Virus record (IMG/VR): IMGVR_UViG_3300008114_000040
Span: 25,568 to 89,567 of that record
Direction: 5' to 3' (one strand)
DNA: 64,000 nucleotides
Source: a virus
The notes below the pieces were generated by a model, which saw nothing but the letters and a program-made list of their open reading frames with translations, was not told the origin of the DNA and searched no databases. The position numbers and the translations under genes were made by a program. Each line of letters begins with the position of its first letter. Positions within the stretch are counted from its first letter, which is position 1. Of this stretch, positions 45,901-52,957 are shown piece after piece.

Positions 45901-46136
45901 TATGCCGCCTCATATTTTGGGATTTGAGTATTAACAAATTTTTCGGGGCTTGTTCCACCGAAATAAACTTGAAACTCATCATAATTTGTGATAAAGATTG
46001 GTTCAAACGCCGGACCTTGTAAAGTTTCACCTACAAGTCCTAGAGTTGTAACACCGACACTTTGAGCCACAAAAGTTAAATCTCTTTCAGATGTATAAAC
46101 ACCTGGAGATACAAATACTTTGTTAGTTGATGCCAT
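42921..46136 (-). CDS. 18: Tail sheath protein, T4 gp18-like, enlarged
   Basis: 1071 aa, much longer than T4 gp18 (659 aa). The N-terminal sheath signature is clear: FVSPGVYTSERDLTFVAQSV followed by GVTTLGLVGETLQGPAFEP. The C-terminus carries the conserved core (RRLLLQARKLISAVAVRLLF, then DSIRRDRGLIDFRVTVSNTP), which forms the inner contractile mesh. The extra roughly 400 residues lie in the middle (Ser/Thr/Gly-rich, residues about 110-500) and probably form surface domains. Sheath contraction drives the tube through the host envelope. A TATTTAT box is 31 nt upstream and a strong terminator follows. Confidence 0.9.
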   Translation of the reverse strand: MASTNKVFVSPGVYTSERDLTFVAQSVGVTTLGLVGETLQGPAFEPIFITNYDEFQVYFGGTSPEKFVNTQIPKYEAAYIAKSYLTQSNQLFVTRILGLSGYDAGPSWSITTIANPDPSTVSATGITGSQTLTFTGTTGTSSNVVFTGLPALLNDLFYNTYTTFEGGTSSLNADLQSFVSTQINNFATIGSGATGGNALFWGPVSSSTFNSVTGVTVFSNAVSATTNVLGVDSLILENSTLSSEVNDAWYYALFDYTKVASVGSYYGYGFGVALSNIGTGTTVTEFTGTCTVYGTQYTSDPYSDFDDMVVATLRSRGITTYSSTQHGPRYEVSATSDASMVCAGSYSGISKNPFGTFVISGTTFDNDTFSFETSMDSASTNYLSKVFGRSNFGKDRTEVPLFVEEAYSSLLLNGYRDGKVRGLYCDFIELDSAESLNTDSIGFYLEQYQTPETPFVVSELRGNKVYKLFKFVLISDGNAANRLVKLSIGNISFANGTFDVFVRDFYDNDQNVRVIESFTNCSLDPNLNNYVANKIGTSNGEYQVKSKYIMLEMSDEAPTDALPCGFEGYVMREYANAKSPYIIYKTKYLQPGDVIYNPPFGSTNGGDNPVISNGENPRRAYLGISNISGVDYDFFDYKGKIVPPNLGTDTTGPQWGYLTQGFHMDVNASAVTIPNRYVTSGNPAFEVGVSSFNTEPEDSDNAYYRLNTRKFTVYAYGGFDGWDIYRENRTNGDQFALGQSGYKFGAEASITYPTASGWGSFKQISGPNQENWANTDYYAYLWGQQTFANPEATNINVFTTPGIDYVNNSNLVELAIDMVETDRADSIYICTTPDFNMFLPTYSDVTEGLIYPQEVVDNLDNTGIDSNYTATYYPWVLTRDSVNNTQIYLPPTAEVTKNLALTDNIAFPWFASAGYTRGIVNAIKARRKLTQDDRDTLYKGRINPIATFSDVGTVIWGNKTLQIRESALDRINVRRLLLQARKLISAVAVRLLFEQNDDKVRQDFLDSVNPILDSIRRDRGLIDFRVTVSNTPEDLDSNTLTGKVYLKPTKALEMIDIEFVITPTGASFENI

Positions 46137-46167
46137 TATTAATTATAATTTAAACATTTATTTTAAT

Positions 46168-46174
46168 ATAAATA
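46168..46174 (-). promoter_or_regulatory. TATTTAT start-site box, 31 nt upstream of the tail sheath gene
   Basis: The coding strand reads GTATTTATATTAAAATAAATG. It lies in the divergent gap between the sheath gene and the plus-strand 49-aa gene. Confidence 0.45.
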
Positions 46175-46273
46175 CATTGAAATTTTGCAAAAAACACCGC
46201 TGACTCATAATTATTTAAGATAGGGTAGAAAAAAGGTAGATTTTTTTCTTCCTTTTTAAAAACCATTAAAACA

Positions 46274-46423
46274 ATGAAAAAAATTAAAAATCTTAAAATA
46301 TCAGAAGAAACTCACGAAGTTCTCAAAAAATATTGTGAAGAAAAAGGTTTGAAAATATATAAGTTTTTGGAATCACTTATATTGAAAAATTGTCAAAAAG
46401 AAAAAGATATTTACGGAGAGTAA
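46274..46423 (+). CDS. Small ribbon-helix-helix-like protein (49 aa)
   Basis: Plus-strand frame from ATG 46274 to TAA 46423. The sequence MKKIKNLKISEETHEVLKKY followed by CEEKGLKIYKFLESLILKNC matches the strand-helix-helix layout of CopG/RHH DNA-binding proteins (KxLKIS strand, then two helices). It sits alone between minus-strand sheath and tail-completion genes. Upstream DNA 46137-46273 is AT-rich with no Shine-Dalgarno sequence. It could regulate the flanking late genes; this is inferred from fold pattern only. Confidence 0.65.
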   Translation: MKKIKNLKISEETHEVLKKYCEEKGLKIYKFLESLILKNCQKEKDIYGE

Positions 46424-46426
46424 AAA

Positions 46427-47470
46427 TTAGGTCACTAAATGTGCAATTGTATTAATGGTAGATTCTTCTAATGGATTTGTTTTGGTTACCCCAACGACTA
46501 GGGTATCACCATCATTAATCTGAATTATTTCCAAATCCGAACCAACAAAATTTCCATTTATAAAAACAGAATAAGTATCAACATTTGTTGTGTTTTGAAT
46601 TTTAATATCGGCAGTATACCTAAAAACTTCACTAAGTTGTGTATTACCGGACACAAATAATAAATTCAAGTCAAACGTATCTGGTCGTGGTGGTTGAATG
46701 TTTACCTTTCTTGATTTGTTTAATGGATCAACTTCAAACATTGTAACTTGTCTAGTTATACCGGGTGAGACTTGAAACTCGGCTTCATCCAATAAAAAAC
46801 CCATCAGAGTTATTTTATAATTTTGAATATAATATTTTCTTTTTTCAATTTCTTTAACGGATTCATCAGTTGGATCCGCCAATTTCATCGGCATATAGTG
46901 ACCCTTAATCTGAGTGTACGCTTGTTTTGATGTAAACGTTTGCATCATAATTTTATTAAACTCATTAAGTTCACGCATTCTATTACAAAATATTTTAACA
47001 TTGTAAGTGATATCAACCGGTACGGGTTGAGGTATTTTATACACATCAACACCTTTCCTATCACCATCCCAAGTTGGAACTGAATAATAAAAAAACCTTA
47101 AACGTTCCGGAATATTTGCGGCACCTCCTTGAAATTTTCCATATATAACTTCAGGTTGTCTAACGGTAATTATAAAAGGTAATGAAACATTTTTATCCAA
47201 ATCTTGAAATTTCCATGTTTCAGTAAATTGTGACCAACTTTGTGTTGTAATGATTTTATCAACTGTCGGTACTGTTTTTCCGTCCACAACTAGTTTTAAT
47301 CTTTCTTTGACAAAATCCAAAACACCTTTATCCAAATCAGCATGTAAAACACCCTTCGGTAAATACGTGCCATTATCTGTCACATCTTCAATTAATTCCA
47401 TACGCCTCTCCGTACCAAACTTTTTTGGAACCAAAGGTAAATGTTTTTTAATCTTTTTTGGGAAAGCCAT
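46427..47470 (-). CDS. Tail completion / sheath-stabiliser-like protein (gp15 position candidate)
   Basis: 347 aa starting MAFPKKIKKHLPLVPKKFGT. A region about residues 150-185 (PVDITYNVKIFCNRMRELNE, then FNKIMMQTFTSKQAYT) resembles the domain that forms the tail terminator/sheath stabiliser ring in T4 gp15. Size exceeds T4 gp15 (272 aa), and a C-terminal beta segment (TYSVFINGNFVGSDLEIIQI) is extra. Its ATG overlaps the stop of the 171-aa gene by one base. The neighbouring sheath gene supports a head-proximal tail role, but the gp15 identity is tentative. Confidence 0.55.
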   Translation of the reverse strand: MAFPKKIKKHLPLVPKKFGTERRMELIEDVTDNGTYLPKGVLHADLDKGVLDFVKERLKLVVDGKTVPTVDKIITTQSWSQFTETWKFQDLDKNVSLPFIITVRQPEVIYGKFQGGAANIPERLRFFYYSVPTWDGDRKGVDVYKIPQPVPVDITYNVKIFCNRMRELNEFNKIMMQTFTSKQAYTQIKGHYMPMKLADPTDESVKEIEKRKYYIQNYKITLMGFLLDEAEFQVSPGITRQVTMFEVDPLNKSRKVNIQPPRPDTFDLNLLFVSGNTQLSEVFRYTADIKIQNTTNVDTYSVFINGNFVGSDLEIIQINDGDTLVVGVTKTNPLEESTINTIAHLVT

Positions 47471-47985
47471 TATATTCCGTTAAATTCATCATTTGTTACA
47501 GGAGCCGCAATTATTGTCCTATAATATTTTTTATAACCACCATAAGTGTGTTTCATATCGGAGTTAACCCTTCCGTCATTTACTACACTATAATACCTAA
47601 CTCTATCTTCGGTTTCGTAATAGGCCAAATAATCACCTAATGAAATTTCAATAGCCAATTGATCTAAATGTGATTGGTAAACACTAAATGTCATATTACC
47701 CGGTTCTATTTGTGAAACTCTTGAGGAACCGTAATCCGTATTTGTTGGTGTGTCAATCCTAACCAACCCTTTAACCTCAATCGGAGCCATAAATTGAATT
47801 CCGGAAGAAAGGGCCTCACCATAAACATCATCATTATTTGTGCGTTGTCTGTCCACTCTATATAAAACAACGGTAAAGTTCATGTCTCCGTACATCCATT
47901 CGGACCCAAGCGAGATCTCAAGTTCGTAGTCCGCAGCAGAAAAAAACTTATTTAACCTCGTAATAGGTACTCTATTTTGTGTCAT
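47470..47985 (-). CDS. Hypothetical neck/tail protein (gp14-like position)
   Basis: 171 aa starting MTQNRVPITRLNKFFSAADY. Beta-rich, with SSRVSQIEPGNMTFSVYQSH and SLGDYLAYYETEDRVRYYSV. No membrane segment or enzyme motif. It is coupled to the gp15-like candidate by a one-base overlap and lies in the neck/sheath region, so a neck or tail-completion role is plausible. I do not see convincing sequence similarity to T4 gp14, so the call is positional. Confidence 0.55.
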   Translation of the reverse strand: MTQNRVPITRLNKFFSAADYELEISLGSEWMYGDMNFTVVLYRVDRQRTNNDDVYGEALSSGIQFMAPIEVKGLVRIDTPTNTDYGSSRVSQIEPGNMTFSVYQSHLDQLAIEISLGDYLAYYETEDRVRYYSVVNDGRVNSDMKHTYGGYKKYYRTIIAAPVTNDEFNGI

Positions 47986-47989
47986 ACTA

Positions 47990-47996
47990 ATAAATA
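47990..47996 (-). promoter_or_regulatory. TATTTAT start-site box, 4 nt upstream of the 171-aa gene
   Basis: The coding strand reads GATATTTATTAGTATG. With only 4 nt between box and ATG, a promoter -10 function would imply a leaderless mRNA. Confidence 0.45.
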
Positions 47997-48003
47997 TCTA
48001 TAA

Positions 48004-48031
48004 AACAAAAAACCCCTCTTTTAGGGAGGGG
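48004..48031 (-). terminator. Rho-independent terminator after the 152-aa repeat-protein gene
   Basis: A 6-bp GC-rich stem (CCCCTC with GAGGGG, 7-nt loop) is followed on the minus strand by TTTTTTG. It lies between the stop at 48053 and the next TATTTAT box. Confidence 0.8.
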
Positions 48032-48052
48032 AATATAACCATTTTATTTTTT

Positions 48053-48511
48053 TTATTTAAACTTACTTCTATCTCTTTTAACCCTTTTATCACTAAGTTC
48101 TTTATTTCTTGGGTTGTTACGCCATTTTGCGAATTCAGGTTCCCATTTTGAAACGTCATTATCAAAATCTTTTAAATATGGACCTTTAGATCTGATATCT
48201 TGATATTCCATTTCTTCTTCATCCGACCAAGAACCAAATTCTGGTGTAGTGTCTAGTGATGAATTTTTATGTTTAGTTCTAGACATTTTATCACCTAATT
48301 CTTTGTATCTTGGATTGTTTTTCCATTTTTCAAATTCTGGTTCCCATTTTGAAATATCATTGTCAAAATCCTTTAAGTATGGCCCTTTTGATCTAATGTC
48401 GTCCCACTCAGATTGATCTTCATCAGTCCAAGATTCCTCCTCAGATTCTCTAATAACTCGTCTTACAATTCTTGTAAGATCTGATTCCGTTAATCTAATT
48501 ATTTTTTTCAT
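48053..48511 (-). CDS. Hypothetical protein with duplicated acidic/aromatic module
   Basis: 152 aa. An N-terminal amphipathic helix (MKKIIRLTESDLTRIVRRVI followed by RES) precedes two near-identical 48-residue modules at 28-75 and 95-142. Each contains IRSKGPYLKDFDND, SKWEPEF and NNPR. No enzymatic motif. The helix ends VIRE/S, matching the hydrophobic-x-Glu cleavage pattern of T4 prohead protease, so it may be an internal head protein carrying a capsid-targeting peptide; this is hypothesis. It is terminated at 48004-48031 and diverges from the SNF2 helicase gene. Confidence 0.7.
   Translation of the reverse strand: MKKIIRLTESDLTRIVRRVIRESEEESWTDEDQSEWDDIRSKGPYLKDFDNDISKWEPEFEKWKNNPRYKELGDKMSRTKHKNSSLDTTPEFGSWSDEEEMEYQDIRSKGPYLKDFDNDVSKWEPEFAKWRNNPRNKELSDKRVKRDRSKFK
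48086..48430 (-). repeat. Duplicated 48-residue module within the 152-aa protein
   Basis: Residues 28-75 and 95-142 share about three quarters of positions, with identical core KGPYLKDFDND. The spacing between copies is 67 residues, separated by a Ser/Lys/Thr-rich linker. Nucleotide identity is reduced at synonymous sites, suggesting maintained protein-level duplication. Confidence 0.8.
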
Positions 48512-48541
48512 TTTATAATTTTTTTAAATTTATTTTTTATT

Positions 48542-48548
48542 ATAAATA
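48542..48548 (-). promoter_or_regulatory. TATTTAT start-site box, 30 nt upstream of the 152-aa gene
   Basis: The coding strand reads GATATATTTATAATAAAAAA. It lies in the divergent gap with the SNF2 helicase gene, which itself has no copy on its strand. Confidence 0.4.
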
Positions 48549-48607
48549 TATCCAAGTTAATTAAAAGTTGATTTTAAAACAAAATTGATTATTTTAATTT
48601 TTAATTA

Positions 48608-50371
48608 ATGGAAGAATTAATTTCAAAAACTCCAGAGACACGAGCCCTCCAATTACTTGATGAATATATTGGGTCAAACAACTATATCCTAGCGTTAAAA
48701 AACAAAAAACAAAATAGTAAGTCATTCACACCAACAAGATCACAAGCTGAGTATATAATTAATTTCCACGGTAGAAATCCCAAGGTTGCCAAAAAATGGG
48801 TTAAATTGGATTCCTATTTTGGAAAAAAAATGATGGAAGATAAAATGTACACAAAAGAACCATCAGAAATATATGTTGAGAAGTTGTTGGTTGAAAAAGA
48901 TAAGTCGTATCATATTTGGGGAAAAATATTCAGTGGTGAAACCTTACATGACTTCTGGATACCAAAATCCGCCATTATAAAGGACAACGAAGTTAAAAAT
49001 GTTGTTGTTGATTATTCCAAATATATTTCTAGACCACCAATGGAACATCAAAAGGTGGCAATTGAAAAACTGGTTGGTAATAAAAAGTATATTCTGGCGG
49101 ACGACATGGGACTAGGTAAGTCAGCGTCAGCCGTGGTTGCGGTGTTAGAATCTGGGGCAAAAAAAATACTTATAATCTGTCCAGCATCATTAAAACTAAA
49201 CTGGGAAAGAGAAATAAGGATATATTCCGACAAATCAATTTTTATTTCGGAAGGTAAGAAATTTTCAACCGAGTACGATATTGTAATCATAAATTATGAT
49301 ATTTTAAAAAACTTCCACGACATAAAAAACAAAGAAAATTCTGAAATATTAAAAGCCAATTTTGATTTGGTTATTATGGACGAAGCCCATATGATATCCA
49401 ACCCCCAGGCGGCAAGAACCAAAATAGTAAATGATATCGCATCATCAATTGAACGTGTTTGGTTATTAACCGGAACCCCAATGACATCCAGACCAATGAA
49501 CTATTTCAACTTATTAAAACTTGTTGAATGTCCGGTATCGGTCAATTGGATGGCTTACGCAAAAAGATATTGTAATGGATTTCAATTCAATGTTGGAAAG
49601 AAAAAAGTCTGGAATGTCACCGGTGCCTCAAACTTGGATGAACTAAGAGAAAGAACCCAATCACATATTTTAAGAAGGTTAAAAGAAGAAGTACTGGATT
49701 TGCCAGAAAAAATAATAACTCCAGTATATCTTAATTTAAAATCAAAAGAATATGAGGATATGATGGGTGAATATTATGATTGGTTTAATTCAAACAAAGA
49801 GGAATCATCATCACTTACCATTCAGTTTGGTAAATTAATGAAAGTAAGAAAGGTTATTGCGAATGAAAAAGTAAAATCAACAATTGAGTTGGCTGAAAAT
49901 ATAATTGAGCAAGAAAAAAAGGTAATTATATTCACAAACTTTACAGACACATTACAAGAAATTTATAATCATTTTGGAAAAAGTGCCGTATATTTGGATG
50001 GCTCCTGTTCCAAAAATCACCGTCAACAAGCCGTTGACCAATTCCAAACAAATGACAAAATTAAAGTGTTTGTTGGAAATTTAAAAGCCGCTGGGGCTGG
50101 AATCACATTAACGGCGGCCGAAGCTGTTATTATGAACGACCTTTCATTTGTTCCAGCAGAACATGCTCAAGCTGAAGATCGTTCACATAGAATCGGTCAA
50201 AAAAAATCAACATCAGTATATTACCCTTTATTCCAAAACTCAATTGAGGGTATGATTTATGACATCCTTGAAAGAAAGAAAAAAATAATATCAACCGTTA
50301 TGGGTGACAATCTAATGGACGAGGCTTCAGTTATTGAAGAAATGCTCAATCGGATTTCTGCTAGTAGGTGA
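48608..50371 (+). CDS. SNF2-family DNA helicase/translocase, SMARCAL1-like
   Basis: 587 aa. Superfamily 2 motifs appear in order: motif I ILADDMGLGKSAS, motif Ia ILIICPASLKLNWERE, motif II LVIMDEAHMIS, motif III VWLLTGTPM. In the second RecA domain are KVIIFTNFTDTLQEIY, AAGAGITLTAAEAV and motif VI AEDRSHRIGQKK. SNF2 proteins translocate on duplex DNA; SMARCAL1-like members anneal or remodel forks. T4 uses UvsW (SF2) for fork remodelling, so a similar role is possible. It is the first gene of the plus-strand block and is followed 12 nt later by the metalloprotease-SOD gene. Confidence 0.9.
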   Translation: MEELISKTPETRALQLLDEYIGSNNYILALKNKKQNSKSFTPTRSQAEYIINFHGRNPKVAKKWVKLDSYFGKKMMEDKMYTKEPSEIYVEKLLVEKDKSYHIWGKIFSGETLHDFWIPKSAIIKDNEVKNVVVDYSKYISRPPMEHQKVAIEKLVGNKKYILADDMGLGKSASAVVAVLESGAKKILIICPASLKLNWEREIRIYSDKSIFISEGKKFSTEYDIVIINYDILKNFHDIKNKENSEILKANFDLVIMDEAHMISNPQAARTKIVNDIASSIERVWLLTGTPMTSRPMNYFNLLKLVECPVSVNWMAYAKRYCNGFQFNVGKKKVWNVTGASNLDELRERTQSHILRRLKEEVLDLPEKIITPVYLNLKSKEYEDMMGEYYDWFNSNKEESSSLTIQFGKLMKVRKVIANEKVKSTIELAENIIEQEKKVIIFTNFTDTLQEIYNHFGKSAVYLDGSCSKNHRQQAVDQFQTNDKIKVFVGNLKAAGAGITLTAAEAVIMNDLSFVPAEHAQAEDRSHRIGQKKSTSVYYPLFQNSIEGMIYDILERKKKIISTVMGDNLMDEASVIEEMLNRISASR

Positions 50372-50378
50372 TATTTAT
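50372..50378 (+). promoter_or_regulatory. TATTTAT start-site box, 5 nt upstream of the metalloprotease-SOD gene
   Basis: Plus strand reads GATATTTATATTATATG, in the 12-nt gap after the SNF2 helicase stop (the box begins at the first bases after TGA). Confidence 0.45.
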
Positions 50379-50383
50379 ATTAT

Positions 50384-51475
50384 ATGAATGTCAAAATAAC
50401 TTATCACGACACCGTTTCAAAAGAAGAACAAAAATTAATTGAGGAGTTTATATCTTTTTTAAAAATAAAATATCCATTGGAAAAAGATGTATTTATTGAT
50501 TTTTTGAAAAAGAGAACAAGTGAAATGTCAACTGGTGGTAGAACCTCAACACATCATCTAAAAATTTTGGTTAAAGATAGACTAAACCGAGATGTTCTTA
50601 GATCCTTAGTTCACGAATGGGTGCACGAATATCAAAGGACTGTATTGGGAAGAAAAAAAGGTCCGGAAATTGGTGGAAAAAACGAGGACGAAGCAAATGC
50701 TATTGCTGGACAAATGATGAAAAAGTTTGAAAAAACACATAAAGAAGAACTACCAAAAATTTATAAAAGTTTTTCCGAACAAATAACAAAACTTGAGGAA
50801 TCATTAAATATTGAATCATTTAATAACTCACAAATCATATCTGAAATAAAACAAGTCAGTGTTGAAAAATTACCGTATGAATATGATTCACTTGAAAGTT
50901 TTATTGACCCAGAAACAATGGAAACACATTATACAAAACACTACAAGGGTTATGTTGAAAAACTAAATGTGGAACTTGAAAAAATAAAAGGGAAGGATTT
51001 GGATTTGGAGGAAATTGTAACAAATATATCAAAATTTAATACAACGATTAAAAATAATGGTGGTGGTGCGTTCAATCACGCTCTTTTTTGGAAAATGTTA
51101 TCACCCAAAAAACAAACAATTAAAGATCCAATCAAAACAAAAATTGAAAAAACTTTTGGTTCGTTTGAAAAATTTAAAGATACGTTTGAAGAAGCCGCAA
51201 AGTCCAGATTTGGTTCCGGTTGGGTTTGGTTGATACTAACCGATAAAAATAGATTAAAGATTGTAACGACCGCAAATCAAGATAACCCACTAATGAATTC
51301 AGAAAAAGAAAGGGGTTATCCGTTGTTGGGACTGGATGTTTGGGAACATGCATATTATTTAAAATACAAAAATAAAAGGGACAAATATGTGTCAAACTTT
51401 TGGAAAGTTGTAAATTGGGGTTTTGTAAATGACCAATACACAACCAGACTAGATATTCTAAAATTCAAACAATAA
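50384..51475 (+). CDS. HExxH metalloprotease-like domain fused to Fe/Mn superoxide dismutase
   Basis: 363 aa in one frame. Residues about 1-115 carry a zinc-metallopeptidase signature, SLVHEWVHEYQRT (His77, Glu78, His81) with downstream NEDEANAIAG (Glu101/103 possible third ligand). Residues about 160-363 match Fe/Mn superoxide dismutase. Metal ligands are His182 (METHYTKHYKGYV), His232 (GGGAFNHALFW), Asp318 and His322 (LGLDVWEHAYYLKYKNKRD), plus the SRFGSGWVWLIL motif. All dismutase ligands are intact, so it probably converts superoxide to peroxide and oxygen. The protease-like half has no obvious substrate. There is no signal peptide, so it is probably cytoplasmic. The fusion is unusual in any phage. 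Confidence 0.88.
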   Translation: MNVKITYHDTVSKEEQKLIEEFISFLKIKYPLEKDVFIDFLKKRTSEMSTGGRTSTHHLKILVKDRLNRDVLRSLVHEWVHEYQRTVLGRKKGPEIGGKNEDEANAIAGQMMKKFEKTHKEELPKIYKSFSEQITKLEESLNIESFNNSQIISEIKQVSVEKLPYEYDSLESFIDPETMETHYTKHYKGYVEKLNVELEKIKGKDLDLEEIVTNISKFNTTIKNNGGGAFNHALFWKMLSPKKQTIKDPIKTKIEKTFGSFEKFKDTFEEAAKSRFGSGWVWLILTDKNRLKIVTTANQDNPLMNSEKERGYPLLGLDVWEHAYYLKYKNKRDKYVSNFWKVVNWGFVNDQYTTRLDILKFKQ

Positions 51476-51477
51476 GA

Positions 51478-51484
51478 TATTTAT
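51478..51484 (+). promoter_or_regulatory. TATTTAT start-site box, 15 nt upstream of the gp13-like gene
   Basis: Plus strand reads GATATTTATAAAAAAATAT, beginning 2 nt after the stop of the metalloprotease-SOD gene. Confidence 0.45.
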
Positions 51485-51499
51485 AAAAAAATATATCTT

Positions 51500-52618
51500 A
51501 TGTCAACTTCAATAATTACAGAACCACAAAGATCAAAATTATATAAAAGAATTAGAAATCTTTTGGGTGCACCACTAAGGGGTGTTGAGTTAGAGGATGA
51601 AATGATGGATTCATTGTTGGAACTTTCAATTCAAGATTATTCACAACACGTTAATGATTGGTTAATTGAATCTCAGTGGTCCTCAGTTTATGGTTTAAAC
51701 CTTGATGAACAATCATTGACGAGAGCTTTTACAACCAGAAGTTTGGACTGGGAAACACAATATACGTATGCTTACTCAAAAATTGTTGGTTTACAAGCTG
51801 GTGGTGATTGGGTGTTAGAAAAAGATTATGTTGATTTAATTCCAGGTCAACAAATATATGAAATACCAGCAGGTAGAGAAATAAATGAACTTTTATGGTT
51901 TGCAAGACCAGAATTAGATGCTGCTTATTTTGATCCATTTATGGGTGGATTTGGTGGGTTCGGTGGTATCGGACTTGGTGGTGGTGCCGGATTTTCTCAA
52001 ATGGGAACTACCGGAAATTATTTCATCACGCCAGCTTCCGATATATTACTTAGAATGGCTGACATCCAAATGAAAAGGAGATTAATTACCGGTGACTTAA
52101 CATATAGAGTTACTGCACTTCCGGAAGGTAAAAAAGCCCTACATTTATACAACGTACCTGGTGGTAAGTTTGATTTTGGTAACATACAAAGAAACCAATA
52201 TAGAGTGTGGTATTGGTACTATAACACCTTTGACCGTGACGATTGTTTGGCTAAAAACCCAGATGTTGTTAGATTACCATCAGACGTTCCTATTGACGAA
52301 ACGAGATGGGATGAATTAAATAGTCCAGCACAAACTTGGGTTAGAAGATGGTTTACAGCTTATTGTAAAGAAACCTTAGCCAGAGTTAGAGGTAAGTATA
52401 GTGGTAACTTAAAAACACCAGATTCTGAATTAACACTTGAATATCAAACACTACAATCTGAAGCCAAAGATGAAAAAGCCATGTTGTGGGAGGAATTAAA
52501 AACCAGACTTGAAAGATTGAGACCTGAAAAACAATGGGAAATCAAAGGTACTATGGCTGAAAATATGAATAAAGCTCTTAAATTTAGACCATTTAATAGC
52601 CCATATAATATCATATAA
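51500..52618 (+). CDS. 13: Neck protein, T4 gp13-like
   Basis: 372 aa (T4 gp13 is 309 aa). The N-terminus LYKRIRNLLGAPLRGVELED parallels the T4 gp13 start (RLGAPIINVEL). The C-terminal helices PAQTWVRRWFTAYCKETLAR and KDEKAMLWEELKTRLERL match the gp13 pattern of a connector-binding helical bundle. A Gly/Phe-rich insert (about residues 148-175) lies in the middle. gp13 closes the portal and joins head to tail. It is on the plus strand, whereas most virion genes are minus. A TATTTAT box is 15 nt upstream. Confidence 0.78.
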   Translation: MSTSIITEPQRSKLYKRIRNLLGAPLRGVELEDEMMDSLLELSIQDYSQHVNDWLIESQWSSVYGLNLDEQSLTRAFTTRSLDWETQYTYAYSKIVGLQAGGDWVLEKDYVDLIPGQQIYEIPAGREINELLWFARPELDAAYFDPFMGGFGGFGGIGLGGGAGFSQMGTTGNYFITPASDILLRMADIQMKRRLITGDLTYRVTALPEGKKALHLYNVPGGKFDFGNIQRNQYRVWYWYYNTFDRDDCLAKNPDVVRLPSDVPIDETRWDELNSPAQTWVRRWFTAYCKETLARVRGKYSGNLKTPDSELTLEYQTLQSEAKDEKAMLWEELKTRLERLRPEKQWEIKGTMAENMNKALKFRPFNSPYNII

Positions 52619-52624
52619 TTCATT

Positions 52625-52957
52625 ATGGCAATATATAGAAACACGCCTTCAATTAGAATTATAAATGGTCACGAAATTAAAACTTCGGATTCTGTTGTTG
52701 TAACAAATAAAAGTTATACCACAAACGGAGAATTTATTGTGGTGGTTAGGGATGTTGATTATTGTGAGGTGTTTTTGGATTCAAAAACAACCGACCATAT
52801 AGTCATAAAATCACTTACGTATGTTTTAATAAAAGCAGACAGTAAAATTGACGACGAGTTTGATGAAATTGAAATCGGTGAGGGTGCGTCAGTTGAATTT
52901 AAAAACGTTGGTGGTATATGGTATATAATATCATCTGACGGTTTGAAGGGTTCTTAG
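52625..52957 (+). CDS. Small beta-rich hypothetical virion protein candidate
   Basis: 110 aa starting MAIYRNTPSIRIINGHEIKT. Beta-rich, with CEVFLDSKTTDHIVIKSLTY and a C-terminal VEFKNVGGIWYIISSDGLKG. No enzyme or membrane motif. It follows the gp13-like gene by 6 nt, suggesting a co-transcribed head or neck component. Its 3' end overlaps the convergent DNA polymerase gene by 4 nt. No family recognised. Confidence 0.65.
   Translation: MAIYRNTPSIRIINGHEIKTSDSVVVTNKSYTTNGEFIVVVRDVDYCEVFLDSKTTDHIVIKSLTYVLIKADSKIDDEFDEIEIGEGASVEFKNVGGIWYIISSDGLKGS

Noticed and set aside
46427-47470. Firm identification as T4 gp15
   Set aside because: Only a limited segment looks similar and the size differs, so the label is kept as a positional candidate.
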